From a virus: a stretch of 20,652 bases of DNA. The notes under the pieces were generated by a model. The model was not told the origin of the DNA. It ran no database searches and saw only the letters and a program-made list of their open reading frames with translations. The stretch covers positions 1 to 20,652 of the IMG/VR virus record IMGVR_UViG_3300042516_004210; one strand, written 5' to 3'. Shown here one piece after another: positions 8,901 to 16,796 of this stretch; position 1 is the stretch's first letter; every line of letters starts with the position of its first letter. The position numbers were made by a program, and so were the translations under genes.

Positions 8901-10383
8901 CACTTCCACTATTTAAACCATTTATATAATTATCAAAATTATCATTACCTTTACTATTATATAATTTAACACCTAATGATTTTAATGCATCATATACTAT
9001 ATCTTTAGAAACACCTTTTTCAAGATTATTATCGGCATTATATAATTCATTAATTGATGTAATATAGATCCAAACATTATCAAAATAATGTCCAATCATA
9101 TCTATAAAAGTATAGTATGGTTGATAATTATTAGGATCATTTTTAATATATTCTGGAATGATATTATATAAATGATCTAAATTATCTTGATCATATAATT
9201 CAGCAGAACCAGTATAATTACTATACCATGTTTTAGTTATAGATGATCCGGTAGATAATAAATTATAGGGTTTATTATTTCCTGATTTAGGCCAAGAATA
9301 TGAAGATGATTCGTAATATAAATAGTTTTCAAATCCATCAAAATATTTAACTATATTATCTATTTTTAATTTAATAGATGCAGTTTCAGTATTTTTTAAT
9401 GCTGAAGTTGGATTTATAAGTGTTAAAATATCATTATTATAATTTTCAATTTGTTTAGTTTTATCATAAAATATTTCTAAACGTTTTTTAGCTGAACTAA
9501 AATGAATGAAATTTTCAAATGCTGTATAATCAATATTTAAATCATATGAATTATCATTCATATAATTTAAAACTTTATGGTATGAAGATCCAGTTAGTGA
9601 AGATACTAATGATGAATAAGTTTGATATCCTGTAGCTATATTTTGTTTTATATCTAATTCTATATCAAAATTAGGACCTCTTAATTGAGGAAGAGGAGCT
9701 GGGATAATTGATAAATCTAAATTAATATTAAATACATAAGGTTCAGTAATTTCTTCTGTAACCCATAATGTATCTTTTTCTGATATTTCTGCAGATAAAG
9801 GTTCGTATAATTTAAATAATATTGATGGTATATCAGTAGTATTATCAATAGCAATATTAATTACAGTTTGTTGGATATCAATATCAAAATTAGCTACATA
9901 ATATTTTTGATATGAAACTGAAGTTAATTCGTTGATTAAATTTTGAGCTTCTTTAACTAAATCAGATGAAGATATATTAATAGAATTTACTCTTATTTCT
10001 GTTCTATTTTCTGAAATTTCACTTATGAATAAATCAGTATTAGATGAAGAAAATTTTCTTCTAAAGAAACTATATTGAGATTTAAAAGTACCATTATTAT
10101 ATCCTGCATTTTGGATATCTTGAGTTGGATCTATTTGTATTTCAGGAAGAGTACCATCTGAAAATAGAAATTTGTTAGTTGGTAATTTAAAATTAGTATA
10201 ATTATAATTTACTATAAGTAAATTGTTATTATTATCATAAACAAAAAATTCAATAAAATCTCCTTCATTCCCAAAATTTTGAGGAAGGTTATTAATAGAT
10301 AATAAATCAGTATCAGTTGTTTTAAATCGAGATATACGTTGAATATTATTTACGTTACCTACAATTTTAATATTATCCGCCAT
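5902..10383 (-). CDS. Large baseplate wedge protein with gpI/gp7-like core
   Basis: 1493 aa, the largest gene here. Residues about 400-480 (PEYIKNDPNNYQPYYTFIDM, then NLEKGVSKDIVYDALKSLG) and about 515-560 (ETYKRIYHNLILLNKGKGTS, then LITTFGITGSILSPKEFGG) match the tail-protein-I style core. This is the wedge subunit that pairs with J/gp6 in contractile tails (P2 gpI, T4 gp7, T6SS TssG). The core closes near residue 700 with FKMLKDFVPARANALTG. The remaining roughly 750 residues are Ser/Thr/Asn-rich beta sequence that looks like a surface extension. T4 gp7 is 1032 aa, so this protein is long. Its ATG shares one base with the preceding stop (TAATG), indicating coupling. The T4 gp7 equivalence is inferred from the motif and from gene order after gp25 and gp6. 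Confidence 0.7.
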   Translation of the reverse strand: MADNIKIVGNVNNIQRISRFKTTDTDLLSINNLPQNFGNEGDFIEFFVYDNNNNLLIVNYNYTNFKLPTNKFLFSDGTLPEIQIDPTQDIQNAGYNNGTFKSQYSFFRRKFSSSNTDLFISEISENRTEIRVNSINISSSDLVKEAQNLINELTSVSYQKYYVANFDIDIQQTVINIAIDNTTDIPSILFKLYEPLSAEISEKDTLWVTEEITEPYVFNINLDLSIIPAPLPQLRGPNFDIELDIKQNIATGYQTYSSLVSSLTGSSYHKVLNYMNDNSYDLNIDYTAFENFIHFSSAKKRLEIFYDKTKQIENYNNDILTLINPTSALKNTETASIKLKIDNIVKYFDGFENYLYYESSSYSWPKSGNNKPYNLLSTGSSITKTWYSNYTGSAELYDQDNLDHLYNIIPEYIKNDPNNYQPYYTFIDMIGHYFDNVWIYITSINELYNADNNLEKGVSKDIVYDALKSLGVKLYNSKGNDNFDNYINGLNSGSVLFDNDFSVTSSYLNNISKKDLLAETYKRIYHNLILLNKGKGTSVGLQNLITTFGITGSILSPKEFGGSLKKNEIKGYDNDKITIQNNTITGSVLSPFISLQTQPTASSEFTSTDLHFVDLSFSPQNELNSRISASIASTYPTFSLDEYIGDPRLMESSSYDNLIIQQNYFISASSAISGSAQRLDYKEFIELVKYFDNSLFKMLKDFVPARANALTGVTIKSPILERNKISSYQPDVTEQETYQANYNAPTIKEDNDYHYDKLSGNKSSFYTGEIIGSYIDTYKYFFESNPNPYLYPSRSFSLNKFNHSDFNVMLNNVTGSRTSISRYKTENIYNAINSKVFSTQSAITQYSSSAELQDSNLSLRGYENSRYEGTKIYSLKYNVYSSASEAYIGDSSFGKNAVIDQYTRKIGLFTQIKNNNLLTSIQKNNVILKYLVDEEGSLTELNKKNKNWVEVQNLFKEGQLLTVAQFNPEKYGDSKVADGDKLIYNSGYNYLPILYTTGSTLTDKLHFQYSGEDIAKLFKSTNINGGFISGSGNNVYPLKPSGSQGAKVIYNIFDQIDFNDNLLFKTGSSIVNTFPSYSVSADGTYVFDTSINIGVQFQATNQNLSFKYDIIKGEIIDNFPSGDIIATSGIQKFTTSYKIDIIARGYNVNQGEAVFDELRNPIISVDIPSSYFPLLLDDDIDDLNLSYVSTNIYSDGTNNWRSYIITWNQGGSTRTNLVFSKSSSPNNTFDKDDYITSLSSPNDIKQNLNGTLNLFVNKGDSLRLVKNDKIYFKLSLVDTTTNNFTASFTSPGELKNNLTSNIAGNSVFAIGSSSDSFISRAISSSLGNIDTLVFNEGLSSFNNYLFLPDTGSADLNKLYTDYGRVNTAFTPMKEDVVVVFWNNQSTEFKITRTFNSGSNRCITLDRNLPDSLRSKINNTLDTTTAGVDKFIILRRVPDETNVILTFNKSTDPTSVGFIIPNNIHPDVLSNIDTITKEVKQKLIDAGSTDLGGF

Positions 10384-10715
10384 TATTTTTTAGTTAAATC
10401 TACTAATGTTTTATTAGCATCTAATAATTCTTGTCTTAAAGATGTTATTTCATCTAATAAAATTTGAATATCTATATTTTCATTTATATTTACTCCTAAA
10501 TATTCTGCTGTTTTAATTAATATATATCTATGAGAATTTAAATCTCCTTCTTTAGGAATAGTTTCAAATAAATTTTCATATAATTGAAAAAAATCATCTA
10601 AAGTAAAAGTAGTAGTTGGAACTGTTTTTATTAATTGATTAAACCCAGTATCAATTACTTTTTCAAAATCTTCTTTGATAAAAATTTTTTTATTTAATTG
10701 TATAACTTCAGACAT
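10383..10715 (-). CDS. Small helical protein coupled to the wedge genes
   Basis: 110 aa, predicted mostly helical. A central segment, FTLDDFFQLYENLFETIPKE then NSHRYILIKTAEYLGV (about 37-74), leads into a C-terminal heptad-like helix (IQILLDEITSLRQELLDANK, about 83-102). It has no signal peptide or membrane segment. Both ends overlap the neighbouring genes by a single base, so it is made in step with the DNRLRE-type protein before it and the 1493-aa wedge protein after it. I infer a baseplate component or assembly partner of the large wedge subunit; its molecular role is unknown. Confidence 0.65.
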   Translation of the reverse strand: MSEVIQLNKKIFIKEDFEKVIDTGFNQLIKTVPTTTFTLDDFFQLYENLFETIPKEGDLNSHRYILIKTAEYLGVNINENIDIQILLDEITSLRQELLDANKTLVDLTKK

Positions 10716-11791
10716 TATTGTATAATTTTAAAATAATTACTATCTTCATGTACTATTGTACTTCCACTTATTATAGATTTAATCAATATACTATAATATC
10801 TTTCAGGTTGTAATCCATTCATATATAAATCAAAATAATTACCTTTTGAATCTGCTGATAATTTAGTAAAAGATGTATCAAAATCTATTATTATTTCTTC
10901 AGTTTTGATATCTTTTATAGCATAATATGAAGATGTAGGTAATAATTTATTATTTAAATATACAGAAGAGGTTTGAAACATCCTAGTAGGAAAACGATCT
11001 CTTACATTTACTCTAAAACGATTAATTGATTCTTCTTTAAATTCACCTTTATTATTAGATAACGAAATACTGATATTATCTGAAGATACAGTATTTAATG
11101 AGCCTGTTAAATATGAAAAATCATTCCATCTAAATTCTAAACATGGTGGATAAATAGTATGAGTATCTGTAGAAAAATATTTAGTTTCAAATGATGAACC
11201 TGTAATAAATTCTAAAGAATTAGAGTGTTTAATTATAAAACCATTTTGATAATAACTAGAACTAATAGCATTAGTTACATTTAATTCAATATCTTTATTT
11301 GTAATATAAGTAAAAGATTGAGTAGCAATTAAATTACTTCCAGTATACCAACTTCCTCCTCCAACATTATTTCCATTGTAACTATTAGTAGCTTCAGAAA
11401 TTGAAGAAGTAAATATCTTTCCGTCTAATAAATCTCTATATTTCCAACTAACTCCATCTGTAGTTGCTGGTATATTAGCTGCACGTCCTGTTCCCATATT
11501 CCAAGAACCAGATATCGGATGACAATATATAGTATAATCTAATGGAATTGAAGAAGCATTAGCTAAGTATAATTTTAAATAAGCCTTATAATTAGATAAA
11601 GCTATTTTATTAATTAATAAATCTTGAATTTCTGAAGTAGGAAAAGATAAAAGAATACGAGATACTTCACCTACTTCTTCAATTGATTCATAAATACTTA
11701 AATCTAATATTTCATCAATCCCTGCATTTTTTGTAGGGTAATATGAATATATTGAAGCATCCTTATCGGGAAATATTTTATATACTGCCAT
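10715..11791 (-). CDS. DNRLRE/CBM96-like baseplate-associated protein
   Basis: 358 aa. Residues 1-200 have the layout of DNRLRE-type carbohydrate-binding beta-sandwiches: an N-terminal (K)DASIYSYYPTKNAG (10-24), then RILLSF (45-50), a YLKLYLA strand, SGSWNMGTG (94-102), VSWKYRD, and an (I)ELNVTNAI..YYQNGFII segment. The remaining part is beta-rich with NRFRVNVRDRFPTRMF near residue 257. The family is known as extracellular sugar-binding modules. Its position between gp6-like and gp7-like genes suggests a baseplate part that touches cell-surface polysaccharide, or a gp8-like wedge protein that uses this fold. Sugar binding is inferred. It starts 2 nt after the gp6-like stop. Confidence 0.6.
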   Translation of the reverse strand: MAVYKIFPDKDASIYSYYPTKNAGIDEILDLSIYESIEEVGEVSRILLSFPTSEIQDLLINKIALSNYKAYLKLYLANASSIPLDYTIYCHPISGSWNMGTGRAANIPATTDGVSWKYRDLLDGKIFTSSISEATNSYNGNNVGGGSWYTGSNLIATQSFTYITNKDIELNVTNAISSSYYQNGFIIKHSNSLEFITGSSFETKYFSTDTHTIYPPCLEFRWNDFSYLTGSLNTVSSDNISISLSNNKGEFKEESINRFRVNVRDRFPTRMFQTSSVYLNNKLLPTSSYYAIKDIKTEEIIIDFDTSFTKLSADSKGNYFDLYMNGLQPERYYSILIKSIISGSTIVHEDSNYFKIIQ

Positions 11792-11793
11792 TT

Positions 11794-13611
11794 TTAATAT
11801 GTAATTATTCTACCATTTATATCAATATTAGGATAACGAATTTCAAATATACTAGGATCTATTGATGGATATAAAATACCATTTCTAGTTGCTGATTGAA
11901 CATCATACCCGTATTGAGAATAATTTCCTCCTTGTTTATTTATTACTTCTATTTTATTGACTGATCTAACACCAGAAATTTTAAGTAAAAGCGCATTAAT
12001 CTCGGCTAAAATAATAGGTTGATTTATTTGCCATGAATCTATATTAAAATAATTTTTTACTGAAAATATGCAATTAGATAATAATTCATTATTATTATAA
12101 CTTGGATCAGAATTTATTTCAAAATTAATTCCTAAATTAATATAAAAAGCATTTTTAATATTAATAGCATCAGTAATCATACGATACTGATTTAAATAAT
12201 TTTTTAAATTAGTTTTTAATGTAGGATTAGCTGTTGTTAATGTTTTATCTGAATTATATCCTAAAACATATAAATCTAAACTTAAAGGATTTTTATCTAA
12301 TAAATTACCTAATGAATTATATGTTTCTTGAGTTAAATATGCTTTTGATATAGTACCATATTTAGAAGGCATACTTAATGCACGCATAACATAGTCTTCT
12401 TTTGTTACTGTTCTATTTTGAGATGAATAAGCATTTAAAGCATTTAAACGAACTTCTTCAATAGTATCAGCTCCTCTACCACCTAATGAAGCAGATTCAT
12501 TATTACAAACTACACTACTTAAAATACTTCCAGTAATAGCATTATTTACTAATCCATTATATTTAAAAGATATTGTAGAATTATTAATACTAGTTAATGA
12601 ATTAGCAGAAGTATTAGAAGATAAACCTCCTCCTACTAAATATTTTACAGTTAATGTAGTATTTTGGGGTACTAAACCATATGCTTTAGTATGAAATATT
12701 GATGCTTTATTATAATCATCTATGTTAGTTGATATACTTGGTATTAATCCTAAATTAATATTTTCTGGAGTTGGTAAAATTGAAGTATCAGTATTATTAA
12801 TTGACATACCTGCTCCAAATTGTAATTCTAATTTATCGTTTGGTTTAACACGTGTTACAAAACGACGAGGTACACGTTGAAAATTTAATAAATGATTAAT
12901 TCCATCACTTCCTGATGTAGGATTAGAAATAGGTAAAGGAATTAAATCTTGAGCTAAATAAGGAACTTCATACCATAAATTACTATCACTATCTGTAACT
13001 TCTAATACTTGAAGAATATTAGTATCTTCAATAGTTATAGAATCAAATTTTTTAGGAGAAGTAAAAGAAAAAGTTGAAGTTTTAACTTCAGCTGATATTA
13101 CATTTGTTTGTTTTTTTATTAAAAAATAATTATTATCTACAAAACTTATATCAGCAGATGCAGTATTTGAAAAATCAACAGTAGATAAAGTAAGAAATTT
13201 TTGATTATTTAAATTACTATTTACAATAGTATTTTCAGGTACTAAAAGAGAATATGAAAAATCAGGTTTTATATTTCCACCATCTATTATTGTAGGTAAT
13301 AATTGATATATATCTAAAGTAGTAGTAGAAGCATATGATACTTTAGGACGATAACCAAATGAATAAGCTAAATTATATAAACTTTCTTTTTCTTTTGCTA
13401 AATTCAAAAAGTTTTCTTGAATTTGAGAATCAATATAAAAGGATGAAACATCACCAACATACGATGCCATTTCAATAAACATATTTCCTGGAGATGCTTC
13501 TGAAAAATCATTATAATTATCAGGGAAATATGTTTTAGCAAATTCTTGAAGTGATGATTTAAAATCACTAAAAGTTTTATTTACATATTTTATTTGTTTG
13601 TCCTCAGCCAT
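11794..13611 (-). CDS. Baseplate wedge protein gp6-like (baseplate J family)
   Basis: 605 aa, close to T4 gp6 (660 aa). The N-terminus has the family pattern PGNMFIEMASYVGDVSSFYI (41-60), then ENFLNLAKEKESLYNLAYSF, YRPK. The middle holds GRGADTIEEVRLNALNAYSS (about 377-396), then R-TVTKEDY, the signature segment of baseplate J proteins. The C-terminal part (NIDSWQINQPIILAEINALL) ends in the beta-rich dimer-type region. In contractile tails gp6 dimers link neighbouring wedges into the ring around the hub. The ATG overlaps the gp25-like stop by one base (TAATG), as expected for coupled wedge subunits. Confidence is high from motifs plus gene order. Confidence 0.9.
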   Translation of the reverse strand: MAEDKQIKYVNKTFSDFKSSLQEFAKTYFPDNYNDFSEASPGNMFIEMASYVGDVSSFYIDSQIQENFLNLAKEKESLYNLAYSFGYRPKVSYASTTTLDIYQLLPTIIDGGNIKPDFSYSLLVPENTIVNSNLNNQKFLTLSTVDFSNTASADISFVDNNYFLIKKQTNVISAEVKTSTFSFTSPKKFDSITIEDTNILQVLEVTDSDSNLWYEVPYLAQDLIPLPISNPTSGSDGINHLLNFQRVPRRFVTRVKPNDKLELQFGAGMSINNTDTSILPTPENINLGLIPSISTNIDDYNKASIFHTKAYGLVPQNTTLTVKYLVGGGLSSNTSANSLTSINNSTISFKYNGLVNNAITGSILSSVVCNNESASLGGRGADTIEEVRLNALNAYSSQNRTVTKEDYVMRALSMPSKYGTISKAYLTQETYNSLGNLLDKNPLSLDLYVLGYNSDKTLTTANPTLKTNLKNYLNQYRMITDAINIKNAFYINLGINFEINSDPSYNNNELLSNCIFSVKNYFNIDSWQINQPIILAEINALLLKISGVRSVNKIEVINKQGGNYSQYGYDVQSATRNGILYPSIDPSIFEIRYPNIDINGRIITY

Positions 13612-14021
13612 TATTGTAATTCTAATGTAATATTATCTTTTTGTCCTGAAAGATTTAATTTATAATCTATAGTAATATTAACTGTATTATAATCAATATT
13701 AGGAGTTATTTCGATATTTAAAATAGTAATTTCAGGAATATATATTCGTACACTTGATATTATTTGATTTTGTATTTTAGGATATAAATTTTCAGTTAAT
13801 GGTTCAAATAATAATCGAAGTAAATCAGCTCCAAACTCTGGATTTTCAATTCTTTCTCCTTTATAAGTTAATAAAAGATTAATTAAATTAGATTTAATTT
13901 GATCTTTAGTTGAATATGTTTGATTAAATACACCTCCAGCACTAAAAGGAATACTAACTCCTATTGCTCTATTTTTATCTAAATCTCTAGGATCTATCCT
14001 AACTACTTGAGGTATTGGCAT
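13611..14021 (-). CDS. Baseplate wedge protein gp25-like (GPW/gp25 family)
   Basis: 136 aa, against 132 aa for T4 gp25. Diagnostic features are IKSNLINLLLTYKGERIENP (about 43-62), then EFGADLLRLLFEPL (63-76) with the EFG-x-x-L-x-x-LFEP motif, then IQNQIISSVRIYIPEI and a terminal pair of beta strands. The family also covers P2 gpW and T6SS TssE. It binds gp6 and the first sheath ring, starting sheath assembly. The gene is followed with a 1-nt overlap by the gp6-like gene, the canonical W-J pair. Confidence 0.92.
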   Translation of the reverse strand: MPIPQVVRIDPRDLDKNRAIGVSIPFSAGGVFNQTYSTKDQIKSNLINLLLTYKGERIENPEFGADLLRLLFEPLTENLYPKIQNQIISSVRIYIPEITILNIEITPNIDYNTVNITIDYKLNLSGQKDNITLELQ

Positions 14022-14023
14022 AA

Positions 14024-14329
14024 TTATTCGCTATATTGTCTCATTTGAGCTAACTCTTGTGGAGTCATAGTAGCTGCAGTTTCAGCAATTATATCTAAAT
14101 ATGGATTACCAGTTGATGGAGATTTAGAAATAGAAGATTGCATAGAAGGAGCTTGTAAACCCATCATGTTAGCTAAATTATTTCTATAGGCTACCATATC
14201 AATATCTTGAGTAGTAAAACTCATAGCTCTATTTTCTTGTATTGGAGCTGATTGGATTTGTGATAATTCTTCTCTTAGAACTTCACGTACTGATTCTTTA
14301 ATAAGTTTTTTAAATACGTCTACTTTCAT
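14024..14329 (-). CDS. Small hypothetical protein with N-terminal amphipathic helix
   Basis: 101 aa. The N-terminus (MKVDVFKKLIKESVREVLRE) is a charged amphipathic helix of a kind I have seen at the start of several unrelated small phage proteins, possibly a docking helix. The middle is Gln/Ser/Met-rich and probably disordered (about 25-75). The C-terminus (YLDIIAETAATMTPQELAQM) forms two short helices. It lies between the 425-aa tail protein and gp25, 2 nt ahead of the latter, so it is likely a late gene. I do not recognise a function; a minor virion or assembly protein is plausible. Confidence 0.6.
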   Translation of the reverse strand: MKVDVFKKLIKESVREVLREELSQIQSAPIQENRAMSFTTQDIDMVAYRNNLANMMGLQAPSMQSSISKSPSTGNPYLDIIAETAATMTPQELAQMRQYSE

Positions 14330-14340
14330 GATTATAAATA

Positions 14341-15618
14341 TTAAGCTACGAGACCTTTTTGGTCTATTTGTAATTTTAATTCTTCAATTAACACATCAGG
14401 AGATAAAGTAAATGAAGAAGTACTTTTTAAAATATCATTTCCATCTTTATTAACTGCTGTTGCATATTTACGTTTATTTCCTTTAACAACAAATTTAGAA
14501 TTATTTTCTTCTTTTATAAAAAATTTAAATCCTTTATAATCATATCCTTGTAAATACCCTAATTGAGGTCCTAAATTTTGAATTTGTTGTGAAGTTAAAT
14601 TATTTAAACCAGAATCTAATAACCCTTCAATAGGTAATAATCTACTTTCTTGATAATCTAGATCAGCTAATAATTTAGATACTATTTTATTTGCTATACG
14701 TAATAATACAGAAGCAGCTAATTTTAAATCATCTAATGTTTTAGTTTTAGAATCTATAGTATTAATAGCACCTAAAGGAACACCAACTCCAGGAGGAACA
14801 GATGAAGGTACAGGATTAGATTTAAATAAACTTAATATAATATCTAATAAAGGAATTAATATTTCAAGAATTGATAATATTGTTTGAATTGTTTCTAATC
14901 TTTGTCTGTTTACATTTATTATAAGTTTAGCTCTATTAACATATAGTCTAGCTTTTTGGATATCTTTTTCAGTTTTTATATTTTTTATAAATAGATTTAC
15001 TTGATCTACTAATTTTTCTATTTTTTTATTACCTATAGATACTGTACCTAATAAATAATCAGCTAAAACACCAACAAGAGTAATAACACTAGATGCAGAA
15101 ACTTTAATTCTATTTCCATTTCTAATATCATTTTGTTTTGATTCTATAGTATCTTGAGCTGTTTTATATGCTGATTCTACTTCTTGTAATTCTTGAGGTA
15201 AATAACCTTTTATTTTATTTTCTAATGTTTTTTGTTTTGATTCAATATTATCTTTAATAGCTTTTTGTTCTGTTTCAAATGCTTTTTTAGCTTCGTTTTG
15301 TTCTTGTTGATTAGTATCATCCGTATTAGTATTATTATTTCTAATAGAAGCAGCAGCAACAGTACCTACAGCAACTCCAGCCACAACTGCAGTTTCTGTT
15401 GATATATTACCAAGTGATTTTAATTTATTTTCATAGTCTTTAGCAGATTGTTCTAATTGTTTTCCTAAATCTTCAATTTCCTTTTTTAATTTTTCATATG
15501 ATTGTTTTTTAGCTTCAATAAAAGCTTCAGCTTTATCTTTTAAAAAGTTTTTAGCATTTTCAGCTATATTACCTTTTCCTAATTCTGCTACACTAGATAT
15601 ATCTTCTGTATTAATCAT
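14341..15618 (-). CDS. Helical tail protein with hydrophobic segments, hub or tape-measure-associated
   Basis: 425 aa. The N-terminal half is helical with Lys/Glu-rich coiled-coil stretches (about 20-70 and 108-165). Hydrophobic segments lie at 76-92 (VVAGVAVGTVAAASI), 175-193 and 243-265 (TIQTILSILEILIPLLDIIL). A Pro/Gly linker (269-284) leads to another helical region and a beta-rich end: YDYKGFKFFIKEENNSKF (359-376), then KRKYATAVN and SSFTLSPDVLIEELKLQID. Coiled coil plus membrane-like segments next to the hub gene is the layout of tape-measure or hub-tail proteins that may enter the host membrane. The size is short for a full-length tape measure of a long tail. It overlaps the hub stop by 1 nt. 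The role is inferred. Confidence 0.55.
   Translation of the reverse strand: MINTEDISSVAELGKGNIAENAKNFLKDKAEAFIEAKKQSYEKLKKEIEDLGKQLEQSAKDYENKLKSLGNISTETAVVAGVAVGTVAAASIRNNNTNTDDTNQQEQNEAKKAFETEQKAIKDNIESKQKTLENKIKGYLPQELQEVESAYKTAQDTIESKQNDIRNGNRIKVSASSVITLVGVLADYLLGTVSIGNKKIEKLVDQVNLFIKNIKTEKDIQKARLYVNRAKLIINVNRQRLETIQTILSILEILIPLLDIILSLFKSNPVPSSVPPGVGVPLGAINTIDSKTKTLDDLKLAASVLLRIANKIVSKLLADLDYQESRLLPIEGLLDSGLNNLTSQQIQNLGPQLGYLQGYDYKGFKFFIKEENNSKFVVKGNKRKYATAVNKDGNDILKSTSSFTLSPDVLIEELKLQIDQKGLVA
14351..14365 (-). other. Perfect stem-loop at the 3' end of the 425-aa gene
   Basis: On the minus strand AGACC-AAAAA-GGTCT forms a 5-bp perfect stem with a 5-nt loop, ending about 10 nt before the stop codon. 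It is not followed by a T-run, so it is not a classical terminator. Its arms match the arms of the hairpin at 17035-17054. It may be an RNA processing or stability element, or a by-product of coding. Confidence 0.3.
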
Positions 15619-16796
15619 TATACTGTATATGATTTAGTGGATTTTAATTTATTTAAATTATCAGTAACAGTAGTTATGTCTTCTAAAGCTGTATATAATG
15701 ATTTAGCAGCTATTGTAACATCTGTTAATGGAGTACCAGCTGGAGTTGTTTCTACAGTTTTTAAAGAAGTACAAAATGATTTTAATTCTTTTATTAAAGA
15801 TGATAAAGTGGCAATTGTTTGATTACCTAATAATATAGGTTCAATAGCGGCGGATCCTTCAATGGTTAATCCTAAATTAATTTTAGGAGCATCTAAAATA
15901 ATATCAACATCAGAATTTAAATAAATAGTATTAGTTGAAGATAAACCTACTCCATTTCCATAAATTAATACTTCATCTTTTTTAGCATTTAATATAATTC
16001 TATCACTAGATAATATAGCTTGAGAAGAATTAAAATAAGAATCAGGTTTGATTGGATTAAACAAAAGATTATAAGTAAAATTTCTTGTTTTAATGGGAAC
16101 TTTTTGAGTTGAAGTTAAATATAATGATGCGTGATCATTATTTATGTTTTCAATATATGGTTTTAATGAACCTGAATTAAATTTATGTCCATTAGTTAAT
16201 AAAGTAATAGGATCTCCATTAGTTCCAGTTAAACTCCAAAAATTTTCTTTAGTATTAAATTTCGTTGTGCTTGAAAAACGTAATGAATTACCTACTCTTC
16301 CTTCAAATATACTATCACCTTCAAAAGGTAATAATGCTTTAATATTAGCATTTTCAAAAAAAGTTTTACCTAAAGTTTCATCAGCTAAAAGTTGAGCATT
16401 ATGATGATTATTATTCCATAGATTTAAAACACTTAAATAATATTTTTTAGTTTTTCTAGAATTATCTTGAGTTTCAGGAGATGGTAGATCAAATATTAAA
16501 ACTAATTCTCCTTTTAAAGGAATATATTTTTGATTAGGTATAAAAGGAGTAGCAGTATTTAACGTTGCTAAATTAACATTTTTTATATTTTTATTAGTTG
16601 GATAATTTACATAATATATAGTACCTATTCCTCCCCACCCTCCATCACGAATAAATAATTCATTATTAGGAGTATTTTCATCCATAATAATACCCATTAC
16701 TTTTCCTATTTTAAAAGGAATAGATGAAGATATTTTTTTATTAGATAATGTTGAAGTTAATGCTCCTCCAATAGTATTTTTAGCAACCCTAGTCAT
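15618..16796 (-). CDS. gp5-like baseplate hub / central spike protein lacking lysozyme
   Basis: 392 aa. Residues about 28-125 look like the OB-fold of gp5/VgrG hubs (FKIGKVMGIIMDE, then a GGWGGIGTIYYVNY insertion, P-x-x-GELVLIFDLPS). The motif FEGDSIFEGRVGNSLRFSST (158-177) is typical of these hub proteins. Residues 262-312 carry short beta repeats (DRIILNAKKDEVLIYGNG, IYLNSDVDIILDAPKI) like the needle of T4 gp5. The C-terminus (325-390) turns helical. I see no lysozyme domain between the OB-fold and the needle, unlike T4 gp5 (575 aa). Trimerisation and membrane-puncturing function are inferred from the family. The start overlaps the preceding gene by 8 nt. Confidence 0.8.
   Translation of the reverse strand: MTRVAKNTIGGALTSTLSNKKISSSIPFKIGKVMGIIMDENTPNNELFIRDGGWGGIGTIYYVNYPTNKNIKNVNLATLNTATPFIPNQKYIPLKGELVLIFDLPSPETQDNSRKTKKYYLSVLNLWNNNHHNAQLLADETLGKTFFENANIKALLPFEGDSIFEGRVGNSLRFSSTTKFNTKENFWSLTGTNGDPITLLTNGHKFNSGSLKPYIENINNDHASLYLTSTQKVPIKTRNFTYNLLFNPIKPDSYFNSSQAILSSDRIILNAKKDEVLIYGNGVGLSSTNTIYLNSDVDIILDAPKINLGLTIEGSAAIEPILLGNQTIATLSSLIKELKSFCTSLKTVETTPAGTPLTDVTIAAKSLYTALEDITTVTDNLNKLKSTKSYTV

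Noticed and set aside
15637-16395. Plus-strand frames at 15637-15822 and 16144-16395
   Set aside because: They lie entirely within the minus-strand hub gene, whose motifs are clear; they are antisense shadows.
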